Assembly (NCBI GenBank): GCA_963682025.1
Contig: OY821517.1
Location: forward strand, 98,393,946 to 98,457,945
DNA length: 64,000 nucleotides
From: Cordilura impudica
Lineage: Eukaryota > Arthropoda > Insecta > Diptera > Scathophagidae
Direction of reading: 5' to 3'
In this document: piece after piece, positions 34,870 through 45,634 of the stretch
Layout: every line of letters begins with the position of its first letter
Numbering within the stretch: the stretch's first letter is position 1
Notes under the pieces: model-generated
Told to the model about the DNA's origin: nothing
Databases searched by the model: none
Seen by the model: only the letters and a program-made list of their open reading frames with translations
Made by a program: the position numbers and the translations under genes

Positions 34870-36104
34870 GTAAGACTAAATAGTATTGTATAATTAAAAC
34901 ATTTTAAGTAAGAACAAACTATGAGTAGAGAAAATAAAATTTAAAGTATAGCATTCTAACTTTACGAGGCTCACCGGTTTACAATGACGGTTATTTTTGA
35001 TTTTGGTGATATATTTTCCACGACAAATCACACTGATAATTAATGTATTTGTCAAAAGACTATTGCTTTCGTAGTACTTCATATTATTTATATAGGAGGT
35101 GCCACGCCCACTGATCCCATCCCGCCCAATTTTTATTGGACTACTCACATTAATATCTGATAGACTCGTGCAAAATGTCGAGTCTTTTCCTTTTATAGAA
35201 CACCAGTTATATGATATTAGATATCTATTTTGCATGGGCGGTGCTACGCCCACTGCTACGATCACGCCCATTTTTTTGTCCGACTGATACAAGTAACCTA
35301 TGGGCTCATGCAAAGCCAATAAGCCCTCTCTTTGACAGTACTCCAGATATATGACATAATATAGTTACTTTGCATGGGGAGTCCCACGCCAATTTTTTGT
35401 CCGACTACTCATACTAAGATCTGATGGTGTCGTGCAAAGTGTCAAAGCTTCCCTTTTTAGTACACCAATTACATGATACAAAGTTATATGATACTTTGTA
35501 CGGGCGGTGCCACTGCTCCTATCACGCCCATTTTTTGTCTAACTAATCACATGAATAACTTATGGGCTCACACAAAGTCCAAAGACTCTCACTGTTACAG
35601 TACTCCTGATATATGGCATTTTATATTTACTTTGTATGGCAGGTGCCACGCCTATTGGTCTGATACTGCCCTTTTTTTGTCCGACTACTCACATTAATAA
35701 TAGGTGACACCAGACAAATTTGAAAAGCGCTCTCTATCACAGTACTCGAGATATATAATATTGTATTATTACTTGTATAGGAGGTACCACGCCCACTTGT
35801 CCGATTCTGCCTATTTCCGGCGTAGCCACTAATATTAACAATAGGTGACCTCACACAAATTTGTAAAGCTCTCCGTATCATAATATTCGATATATGTATA
35901 TGATATTAAAAATTTACTTTGTGTGGGTGGTGCCACCCCCACTAAAAATATTTAAAAAATTATAGCATATAGCACTTCGCATATCCGCAGTAAGACTCTG
36001 TGAAAATTTCAGGAATATCAGATCGGTAGTTACGGAGATTACCTCCTACAAAAAAACAAACAAACAAACAAACACACATTAGCTCTTTATAATATTAGTA
36101 TAGA
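34870..36104 (-). mobile_element. Helitron-like element, family N3, 3' end unclear
   Basis: The 5' end TCTATACTAATATTATAAAGAG is at 36104 on the minus strand, then (GTTT)n and about eight ~141 bp units with GTGGGCGTGGCACC boxes. Homology with the plus copy at 36302 persists to about 34970; the CTAG end is not found on this side. Confidence 0.65.
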
Positions 36105-36300
36105 TTAGTAGATAAGGCGACATCTTGTGATCGATTTTCCCCACACTTTTATCCCAATTTTGACCAAACGTATCTCATTTGAAAGTCATTTCTTTGTAGC
36201 TGTCCATAAGATTTACAGATTATTACGTTTTTACATTTTTTTTTTTTTTTTTTTGAGTAAAATGCATTTAAAGTTTCCACTAACACATAACACATGTTTA
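36105..36300 (+). mobile_element. Helitron N1, 5' portion (split copy)
   Basis: Contains GATAAGGCGACATCTTGTGA, TTTTATCCCAATTTTGACCA and the CATTTAAAGTTTCCACTAAC block, all in N1 order. It stops at about 36300 where N3 starts. The matching 3' portion is found at 40624-40884 in the same orientation. Confidence 0.7.
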
Positions 36301-36301
36301 A

Positions 36302-37435
36302 TCTATACTAATAATATAATAAAGAGGTAATGTGTGTTTGTTTGTTTGTTTGTTTGTAAGAGGAAATCTTCGTAACTACCCATCTGATCTTCCTGAAATT
36401 TTCACAGAGTCTTATTGCGGATATTGGAAGTGCTATAGGCTATAATTTTTGAAATGTTTTTGGTGGGCGTGGCACCTCCCACACAAAGTAAATTTTTAAT
36501 ATCATATACATATATTGAGTACTGTGATAGGGAGAGCTTTGCAAATTTGTGTGAGGTCACCCATTGTTAATATAAGTAGCTACGCCGGAAATGGGCGGGA
36601 TCGAATAAGTGGGCGTCGTACCTCCCATACAAGTAATAATTCAATATTATGTATCTCGAGTACTGTGATAGAGAGAGCTTTTCAAAATTTTCTGATGTCA
36701 TCTATTATTAATGTGAGTAGTCAGATGCAAAATGGCCAGTATCGGACCAATAGGCGTGGCACCTGCCATACAAAGTAAATACAAAATGCCATACATCTGG
36801 AGTACTGTAATAGTGAGAGTCTTGGGACTTTGTGTGAGCCCATAAGTTATTCATTTGATTAGTTTGACAAAAAATGGGCGTGATCGGAGCAGTGGGCGTG
36901 GCACCGCCCATACACAGTAAATATATGATATCATATAACTGGTGTGCTAAAAAACGAAGCTTTGACACTTTGCACGAGCCTATCAGATCTTAGTATGAAT
37001 AGTCGAACAAAAAATTGGCAGGTTCACAACAATGGGCGTGGCATTCCCCATTCAAAGTAAAAATTTAATGTCATATTTCTGGAGTACTGTAAAAGAGAGA
37101 GTCTTGGGACTTTGTGTGAGCCCATAAGTTATTCATTTGATTAGTTAGACAAAAATGGGCGTGATCGGAGCAGTGGGCGTAGCACCGCCCATGCAAAGTA
37201 GATATCTGATATCATATAACTGGTGTACAATAAAAGGGAAAGACTCGACATTTTGCACGACTCCATCAGATATTAATGTGAGTAGTCCAATAAAAATTGG
37301 GAGGGATGGGATTAGTGGGCGTGGCACCTCCTATGTAAAGAATATGAAGCACTACGAAAGCGACAGTCTTTTGACAAGTTTATTAGTTATCAATGTGATT
37401 TGTCGTGGAAAATATATCGTCAAAATCAAAAATCG
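36302..37435 (+). mobile_element. Helitron-like element, family N3
   Basis: Starts TCTATACTAATAATATAATA after an A, then (GTTT)n and seven ~141 bp units. The 3' portion after 37435 departs from the short N3 copy at 37742, so its own CTAG end is uncertain. No coding capacity. Confidence 0.68.
36463..37330 (+). repeat. ~141 bp minisatellite of Helitron N3
   Basis: The box GTGGGCGTGGCACC or a close variant begins at about 36463, 36609, 36751, 36892, 37032, 37172 and 37314, spacing 140-146. Each unit also carries a CATACAAAGTAAAT motif and GAGTACTGTGATAGAGAGAG. Confidence 0.85.
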
Positions 37436-37545
37436 CCAAACGCAAAAATCGCGAAAAATAAAAATCGCCCAAAAACAAAAATCTTTAAAATCAAAAATGG
37501 GCAAAAGCAAAAATCGATAAAAACAAAAATTGCCAAATGATATTC
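37420..37545 (+). repeat. short-period degenerate tandem repeat
   Basis: About nine units of roughly 13 bases around the core CAAAAATCGCCAAA. Seen only once in the window, at the distal end of the N3 element. Confidence 0.8.
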
Positions 37546-37741
37546 TAAGTTCACGGCCAATAGTTAAGTGTTGCCAGATCTAATATGGATAATCCATCTT
37601 CTTCTCATGGGCAGCTACATGTACCTTGCTCCAGGGTAGGAACGCCGAAAAATCTGATAATTGTTGTACCGAATGAAAAAACAAAAAAACATTGTATACC
37701 AGCATCAGCAAACATTGAAATAAAAAAATCCATACTAATAA
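37546..37741 (+). other. unassigned segment between two N3 copies
   Basis: Holds a 60-codon ORF (37585-37767) whose first ~50 codons (beginning MDNPSSSHGQLHVPCSRV) read like ordinary protein with balanced codon use, while its last codons run into the next Helitron end. No family recognised; it could be a captured gene scrap or chance. Confidence 0.3.
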
Positions 37742-38201
37742 TCTATACTAATATAATAAAGAGGTAATATTTGTTTGTTTGTTTGTTTGTATGAGGTAAT
37801 CTCCGTAACTGCTCATCTGATATTCCTGAAATTTTCACAGAGTCTTACTGCGGATATGGGAGTGCTGCAGCCTTAAATTTTTTAAATATTTTTAGTGGGT
37901 GTGGCACCTCCCATACAAAATAAATTTTTAATATCATATATATTAAGTACTATGATAGAGAAAGCTTTGCAAATTTGTCTCAGGTCATCTGTTATTAACG
38001 TGAGTAGTCAGACAAAAAAATGGGCGCGATTAGACAAATGCGCGTGGTACCCCCACACAAACTTAATAACCTATGTAATATATCTGAATTACTGTATTAG
38101 TGGGAGACTTGGGACTTTGTGTGAGCCCTTTCATAACGATTCGGAAGGGTGGGGGGAGGGGGAGGGGGAGGGTGTAGCGAAGCACACCGGGTTACATCTA
38201 G
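37742..38201 (+). mobile_element. Helitron N3, short complete copy
   Basis: Begins TCTATACTAATATAATAAAG after an A and ends with GTGTAGCGAAGCACAC (hairpin), CGGGTTACAT and CTAG before T. Only two to three minisatellite units are kept. This copy defines the 3' end of family N3. A GGGGGAGGGGGAGGG run lies at 38151-38171. Confidence 0.75.
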
Positions 38202-38203
38202 TA

Positions 38204-38661
38204 TCTTATATATTAAAAGAATTTACGAATAAACTTTGCATTCAAGATTGTTTTCAATATTTTCCTTCTCTCAAACCTCTATAACTAGAGTTCTAATTAA
38301 CGTAGGCTGTTGACATAGGTCTAAGAACACTCAGTGGATCAAGCTCCTTCTTTTGAGCTATTAACTGCTTAAATTCGTTGGGTTTGAGGAAAGTTAGGCG
38401 TGGACAATCAACTTTACTTTTACTGTACGTTAACTTCTCTTGGCATATTTTGGCATTACTGTACGTTAACTTCTCTTGGCAAATTCGTTGGGTTTGAGGA
38501 AAGTTAGGCGTGGACAATCAACTTCACTTTTACTGTACGTTAACTTCTCTTGGCATATTTTGGCATTACTGTACGTTAACTTCTCTTGGCAAATTTTGGC
38601 ATTATATTATAAAAATTAATATAATATAATATAATGCTGCGGAGCAGCAGGGGTCCTCTAG
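38204..38661 (+). mobile_element. Helitron-like element, family N4
   Basis: Starts TCTTATATATTAAAAG two bases after the N3 CTAG. Ends with hairpin GCTGCGGAGCAGC, then AGGGGTCCTCTAG before T. It contains a two-copy 108 bp tandem repeat (AATTCGTTGGGTTTGAGG at 38372 and 38480) with a nested GTACGTTAACTTCTCTTGGC motif repeated four times. Single copy here, so the boundaries rest on the structural hallmarks only. Confidence 0.65.
38372..38595 (+). repeat. 108 bp tandem repeat, two units
   Basis: Units start at 38372 and 38480 and are nearly identical. Within each, the GTACGTTAACTTCTCTTGGC segment occurs twice. Such near-identity implies recent duplication. Confidence 0.9.
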
Positions 38662-38662
38662 T

Positions 38663-40623
38663 TTATTTTAAAATTTATTTATTTATTTTGTAACTTCTAC
38701 AACAAAACATTTGTCTTAAAAAGTAGAAATCTTTTGGCGTTATAACGTAAATTAACAAGTAAAATAAGAATTACATACAAAATAAAATTTGTAACTCCGT
38801 TGCAAAAAACATAATATAGTTTGCAATTTATAAACAAATAATCTGTTATAATAAAACATATTCTATTGAAAAAAAAAGCTATCTTTGAATAAAATTCAAA
38901 TAATTTTTTTTATATTCTTGCTGGTTTCTTTAATTGTTGGAGGAATAATATTACAAAGACATATTACAGATGTAAAAAATTGCCATTCGGATGTCAATGT
39001 ACGATGACTAAATTGAACTAAATTTCTATTTCTTCTGAGTTGACTAAATCTCAAACGATTAAAAAGATAACATGGCTCTTGGGTTATTATAATTTTATGA
39101 AGAAATATTAAATTTCTTATTTCTAACAGGTCTTCGAACAACACACCAAATATTCTCTTAGGGTAAGGCGTTATATTGAGGTAATCTCCATTAGTTCTAT
39201 AATTACTGAGACCATAAACGTATCTTGCAATGTTGTTATAAGTAACGTTTATTTTTGATTTGCTAGTGCTATCACAACTTGCAAAAATCTCACATCCGTA
39301 GGTAAGAGTAGGAATCAGATACGTTTTAGAAAGCCGTAACCTTATTTTATTGGTGTGTCATATTGCGTAGGCCAAAGTGTTCTTAGCATCCCGTATGTTT
39401 TGCCACAGGCAGCTTTTACGTGATCTGACCAGGTGAGAGTATTATTAAATATGATACCAAGATTTTTTGTTTTATCAATCAGCTCAATTTGCTGGTTGTT
39501 AACACAAACAATGGATTTTGGTTTTTTTAGGATTCAAACTTAAACTATTCGCATCAGCCCAGAGAGAAACACGCTACAGGTCATCATTTAATTTTGCAGT
39601 ACATTGTTCAATGTTTTCTTGTTTATTACTTATGTTTAGCAACTGTTCAGGAAGATCATTTGCATAGATGGAAAAGAGAGAGGACCGAGAATGGAGCCCT
39701 ATGGAACACCCCTGATAACGGGAAGAAAGGTTGAGGTTGTTAGTGGTTATATTTCCACACACTGCACTCAATCCTTTAGATATGACTCAATTAATTTGGT
39801 AGATGTTGAGGAGAAATTCATGATTTTTTCTAATTTTTGAATCAATATGGTATGGTCGGCGGTATCAAAAGTCTTTGAATGATCCAACAACACCAACATT
39901 GCAACACAACCATCGTCAATTTCCTTTCTAAGATCTTCGGCTACATCGGTAAGAGCAGTAATGCAACTATGTTTGGCTCGAAATCCAGATTGTTTATCGG
40001 TCAACAAATTATAATGGTTAATTAGTTGTCTGTAAATGTAGAAGTTACTCAAATGCTTTCGACAGATATGGCAATATGGCTATGGGCCGATACTCAGTGG
40101 GTGACTTTGGTATTGGAAGAATTTTAGCCTGCTTCCATCTTAGTGGATAAGTGCTTGTCATAATTATTTTATTGAATATATTTGTAATTATTGGTAGTAG
40201 TGACGGGAGAACAATTTTTATAAAAGCGGGCTGGATACCATCATGCCTGTAGCGTTTGATTTTATGGATGTACGCTTCTGAGTACATCTAATGGACTTAC
40301 ACTTACGTAATTGAATAGGCTATGCGGAAGATTGGCAGCATGATAGTTAATATAATAACCATGGTCCGCTTGAGACATGGGTATATTAACAAATTTTTTA
40401 TTTATATCATCTGGATCTGATATCATATGAACATGACTATTTTTACTATTAAATATTCCAATTTCTTTAATGATTTTCCATTTATTTTTTTTAGAAATTG
40501 AATTTGAAAATTTGTTGTCATAGTATTTTGACTTTACATTTCTTATGGTTTTGATTATAATTTTTCTTGCGTTTCGATAAGTATTATATAGATCATCAGT
40601 TTTAAAGCGCTTCTAGCGAGACT
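38663..40623 (-). pseudogene. non-LTR retrotransposon (LINE), 5'-truncated
   Basis: Minus strand, 3' tail (AAAT)n against the N4 end at 38663-38690. Going upstream: a C-terminal piece EIRNLIFLHKIIITQEPCYLF (39144-38896); FSIYANDLPEQLLNIS (about 39650); LTDKQSGFRAKHSCITAL and VLLDHSKTFDTADHTIL (40052-39768); PLRWKQAKILPIPKSPTEYR and PIAILPYLSKAFE (40287-40045); then YDNKFSNSISKKNKWKIIKE toward 40620. The YADD polymerase box is absent: the frame passes from NISNKQE straight to CTAKLNDDL, so the catalytic aspartates are deleted. The endonuclease domain is missing. Confidence 0.87.
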
Positions 40624-40884
40624 AAGCATGGTCACGGTGTATTAAATTTGTTAAGGTGTTTGCAAAATAAATGGTTTGTTTTCTTCATTCACAATAATAA
40701 TTGCGTTGAATTGAAAAATAATTTTTGACATAAACCAATAACGCAATCGACATTTCAAAAGTGTTGAATTGTGAATTGGCTAAAATTGATAAACAATCTT
40801 TAGCGTCATATAAAATAATTTATTAATTGAAAAAATAAAATTTACAGAATTTGCACTCGAATTTCGAGGGCTGCGATCTGCTAG
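40624..40884 (+). mobile_element. Helitron N1, 3' portion (split copy)
   Basis: Ends with TGCACTCGAATTTCGAGGGC, then GATCTGCTAG at 40884. Same orientation as 36105-36300 and complementary in content, as expected if about 4.3 kb of later insertions (N3, N4, LINE) split one N1 copy. Confidence 0.75.
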
Positions 40885-40910
40885 TTGTTATTATTCTAAA
40901 ATTTGTTTTT

Positions 40911-41718
40911 TATACCATATACCACTATGTGGTTTGGGTATAATGACTTTGTGCTGCTGTTTGTAACTACCAAAAATATTTGACCTAGACCCATCTTTTA
41001 TTATACAGATCGAATCGTAATCACTATCTGATTCGATTCAACGATGTCCGTCCGTGTGTCCGTCCGTCCGTCCGTCTGTGTGTCCATGTAAACTTTTTAA
41101 TCAAACTGGAGGTTGCAAAAATGAGTATATTTCGATGAAATTTGGTATGTAAGCTTTTATCGGCCATAAGATGAACGCTATTGAAATTGCTGAAAATCGG
41201 TCCATGTTCAGACCTAGCCCCCATACAAATGACCGCTATGAAATCGACATAAATTACCATAAGATCCAAATTATCATATAGATCTTACTCAAATTGGGTT
41301 TGTATACGTTTATTACATCCATTAATGAGTAGTCCAAAAATTATCCCTATGGGACAACCCTTACTCATAGGCCCCATGTAGAGCTGCTTCCCGATCTGCA
41401 CTTAAATCTATCAAAAAACAAAAATATTGCACTGATTCTTTTTAAATTGTGTTTGTATTTATTTTTGCAAAATACAAGAGACCTTACCAAACATGATCAG
41501 GATCGTTCCAATTTTAGGCCTAGTGCCCATATAGATATAGCATCCGATATGAACTTTTTCATATCTGCAGCCAAAAAAATTAATAAAAATCCCACTCAAA
41601 TTTGGTTTTTGCTTATTTTCTATGTCCAGTTAGTTGGACCTAAGAGATAGGGTTTCTAAACGCATGTTATTGGGTATCTTATAGTCGGTCTAGACCGACT
41701 ATAATTTTCTTACTTGTT
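40911..41718 (+). mobile_element. DINE-1/mini-me-like element (HINE), full length
   Basis: TATACCATATACC start, interrupted GTCC tract (about 41046-41076), palindrome and CTTACTTGTT end. Forms an inverted pair with the next copy. Confidence 0.87.
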
Positions 41719-41874
41719 ATATGTAATTTCTGTAATTGTTATTGCCGTTGTCGACGCTGTGTTTGAAGGATTTACTTCATTAGTTTTTATGTATGGTTGT
41801 ACTCCATATATCTAGAGGTCCAATTGGTGTTTCTTAAAGCTGACTGTACGCCGCTGCAAATTGAACTCCAAAAA

Positions 41875-42622
41875 TTTAAGAAAATTATAGTCGGTCTAGA
41901 TCGACTATACGATACCCTATACCATGCGTTTAGAAACCCTATCTCTTAGGCCCAACTAACTGGACATAGAAAATAAGCAAAAACCAAATTTGAGTGGGAT
42001 TTTTATTAATTTTTTGGCTGCAGATGTGAAAAAGTTCATATCGGATGCTATATCTATATGGGGATTAGGGGGATCATGTTTGGTAAAGTCTTTTGTATTT
42101 TGCAAAAATATATACAAACAAAATTTGAGAAAAATCAGTGCATTATTTTTGTTTTTAATAGATTTAAGTGAAGATCGGGATGCAGTCTATATGGGGCCAA
42201 AGGGACCATTTTTGGACTACTCATTAATGGATGTAATGAACGCATACAAACCCAATTTGAGTTAGATCTATATGACAATTTGGATCTTATGGCAATTTAT
42301 GTCGATTTCATAGGGCTAATTTGTATGGGGGCTAGGTCTGAACATGGACCGATTCTCACCAATTTCAACACCGTTCATCCCATGGCCGATAGAAGCTCAT
42401 ATACCAAATTTCATCAAAATATATTCATATTTGCGACCTGCAGTTTGATTAAAAGGTTTACATGGACACACAGACGGACGGACGGACATTGTTAAATCAA
42501 CTCAAAAAGTGATTCTGATTCGATCGGTATAATTAAAGATGGGTCTAGGTCAAATATTTTTGGTTGTTACAAACAGCAGCACAAAGTCATTATACCCAAA
42601 CCACATAGTGGTATAGGGTATA
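41875..42622 (-). mobile_element. DINE-1/mini-me-like element (HINE), full length
   Basis: The 3' palindrome (ATAGTCGGTCTAGATCGACTAT) is at about 41888-41909 and the 5' TATACCC end at 42622. It has only a short GTCC tract (about 42473-42487). Tail-to-tail with the 40911 copy, separated by about 156 bases. Confidence 0.87.
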
Positions 42623-44000
42623 AATATTGGAAAAAATTTTATTGCTGGGCGTTTTTTTAAGAAAATCACAATTTCCTGTTTTAATTATCACTAATTTCAA
42701 AATTATTATTTATTTCATAATGATCATTTACTTCATAGTCATTATTAAATTCATTATAATAATCGTTGTCATCATCATCGTCGCCATTATCATTTTGATT
42801 GTGTGGAAGAACAAGTAACTCCAATACAGACTGTCAGATTTACTCTAAATGGATCACAACTAAAAAGAAATCTATTACTTTTGAAGTCCTTATTTTGTAG
42901 TTTCCTCATGGTAAAAGTGATATAATTTCGCTCCCATAAATACAGTATTTATTTGAAGTGGGAGGCATATCATACCACGGATAATTTTTAACAAATAGCC
43001 TAGCAGTGCCATTAGCGGAATTTAAAAATCTTTTTAAATCGACCACTAGAGATAACTGTTAATGCTGTGTGCATATTTCTCATAAACTCTAAATTAATTT
43101 TTGTTATTTCTGCAGATACTTCAATATTCTCTAAAAAAAATGTGCCTTGTATATGTTCGCATGTACATATATGAGAAATATGTAGGATACAAATGAAAAA
43201 TAAGATTATATAGAGATGGAAGCGTGACCAGATTTATTTTTCAACTAATTTGTGTGTTAGTCTAGATTTCAGATTAAGCTTTAGTGTGGTTGACTTAAAA
43301 ATTACTCATGCACCCAATAGATAAAAACAACTTGATTTTTATTTTTTTTTTTTTCACATAAAATTTTAGCAACTTTGATAAGTAGAAATCCACAAAAAAA
43401 ACCGCAGGCCGAAATCTCCTCTTTTATGCACATAGTTATAAGCGGTATTTCCCGATTTCTCCCGGAAAGACTTTGAAACTGAATATATATATCAAAAATA
43501 CCCTATTTTTAGAACAATTAGAATATTTTGTTTTGCAATACTTCCAAAATATTTTGCTTAAAAAAAAATAATTCATTACATGCCCAAATATCTGAAGTTT
43601 ACGAATCCATTATAAAACTTTTACTTTTAGAAGTCTTAATTAAAAAAATAATCACTTGAAATATCAAAATTGTCACTTTTAACCAATGCGCTCAGAACTA
43701 ATACTAATTATTTGGATTTGGAAGTTATCGCAAATGGACTCGTTTTAGGGAAGGTACGAGTTAAAGGGCCTAAATTTTTTTACTAATTTTTTTATTTTAC
43801 TCAAATCGGTGCTAATCGTACATTTTGTGTGTTTCTAAAAACATTAAGCAATAAAGTATTGAATAATTAGTTTAAAATACAGATAAGATTATTAAATCTC
43901 TGATACCCTTCACCTGCATTTGCCGATTACTAGCCTTTAAATTCTAATACCATTTAAATTTAAAGTTGTGTTTTTCTTTTACGACCGATATTTAATATAA
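42623..44000. other. no recognised gene
   Basis: AT-rich. A low-complexity ATT/ATC stretch at 42680-42800 gives a meaningless Ile-rich ORF. Nothing recognised elsewhere. Confidence 0.5.
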
Positions 44001-44463
44001 CTAGCAGAGCCCAGCACTCGAAATTCGAGTGCAAATTCTACCAAATTTTACTTTTTCATTCACTTTTTTCTTTCAATGTTTTTGTAATCTGTTTGTATAA
44101 AAAATTTATGAATATTTTAATAAAATTCATTAAGTTGTGAATTTTTAAAAAAAATTCATTGAATTTCATTATAATATTTATTGAACACACAGAAAATATA
44201 TAAATGGGTTTGTTAGTGAATAATTTTTTAAGAGCCTATAGGTCTGCTAATCAATTTTAGACAATTCATAAACACACATACAGCATGGTATCGGCTTATA
44301 TTTGAAGCTTAAATATGTGTTTTGTGTATGTGTTAGTAGCAACTTTAAATGGTTATTACTCCAAAAAAATGTACCTGATGGTGCACATCTATAAAGAAAT
44401 ACCTTTCAAATGGTTTATTTTCTTTTTTTGTCAAAATCAGGTGGTAACTGAGATTTAGGAGAT
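44001..44463 (-). mobile_element. Helitron N1, 5' end missing
   Basis: CTAG at 44001, hairpin GCACTCGAAATTCGAGTGC perfect, then the N1 body to about 44463 (GAGATTTAGGAGATG). The TC start and the CTTGTGAC block are absent. Its sequence is closer to the 51905 copy than to 16179, suggesting an N1 subfamily. Confidence 0.75.
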
Positions 44464-45634
44464 GTTTTTTTTTTCTGCATGAAGACATTGACGATTTTTT
44501 CGTAGAAAGAATTAACTTCTATCTGAAAAATTTCATTATTGTTGCTGTTAATAGAGAAAGCTGCTCATTGCTGAGTCATGCGTAAACGATAGAAGAAATC
44601 GACTAAACCCTACTACAAATTAAGAAACGGATATTCGTACATAAAAAATTTTTAGTTTGGTTCTTACTAGCGGTTTTTTTTTATTTCAATGTTGTATGGC
44701 TGTAAGCCATATGACTCGAATCTGTTGACACGTAGAGTATAACTATATATACACATTAATTTAGTAAATTCTAGAAATTCGACGGCCACAACAACGAGAA
44801 CAATTACAGCTATCGCGCAAAAGAAACAAAATCTAGAATAGCAACAATAAATAATAAGAACAACATAGAAAAATTATATTTTTTTCTAAAGTTTTTTTAA
44901 TTTTCATTGTAATCTGGGGCCTTATTAAATGGATTTTGATAATTTTAAATAGCAACCTGCTCAGAAAGTCAACGAAGAATGAGTTTCGTTAAAAATAAAC
45001 AAACCAACTAACCTATTGATGGCACGATCGTGCTTTCCACAAACGGACAGAGGGACATTGCTACATCAATTCCGCTTGTTATAAGGATTAATAATATATA
45101 TATTTTACGAGGTCCAGTATGCATCTAATTATTACAGACGGTATGACAAACTTACACATACCCTTTGCACACTGGTGTGGGGGTGTAAAATGTGTCAAAA
45201 ATGACCCAGAGCTGACCTGTACAAACTCTTACCAGTATTTGTTAAAACAATGTTTATGCGCAAAATGTATAATAGTTGGTTATAAATTAAAAACAAACTA
45301 AAAACACATTAAAAACAAGCAGAACTGAAGTTATGTCAATAAATAAAATGATTTTAAACTTTATTGGAAACTTAAATTCACTGCATAAAAAATAAATATC
45401 ACTCGATAAAAATGGCACAATAAACACATTTTTCTCTTAAAAGAATTTTATTTTTTTTTTTTTTTAGCACGAGTCGATAAAGAAAGGAACAAAAAGAAAG
45501 GAACAGAATGTCAGACAATGCTTTCTTTATGATGCGCTCAGATTTTTGCACTGAGAAGATATTACAGTTAGGAATATTGGACAATATTATAGAGCATTTC
45601 CTTAGATAAGTAATCAGTCGGCCAAATCAAAGAA
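44464..45634. other. no recognised gene
   Basis: AT-rich; short chance ORFs only. Confidence 0.5.

Noticed and set aside
38373..38600. Direct repeats considered as a CRISPR-like array
   Set aside because: Only two 108-base units without unique spacers, inside a eukaryotic Helitron-like element.
42627..42818. Ile-rich ORF that looks like a membrane segment
   Set aside because: Arises from low-complexity ATT/ATC trinucleotide sequence right after the 5' end of a DINE-1-like copy.
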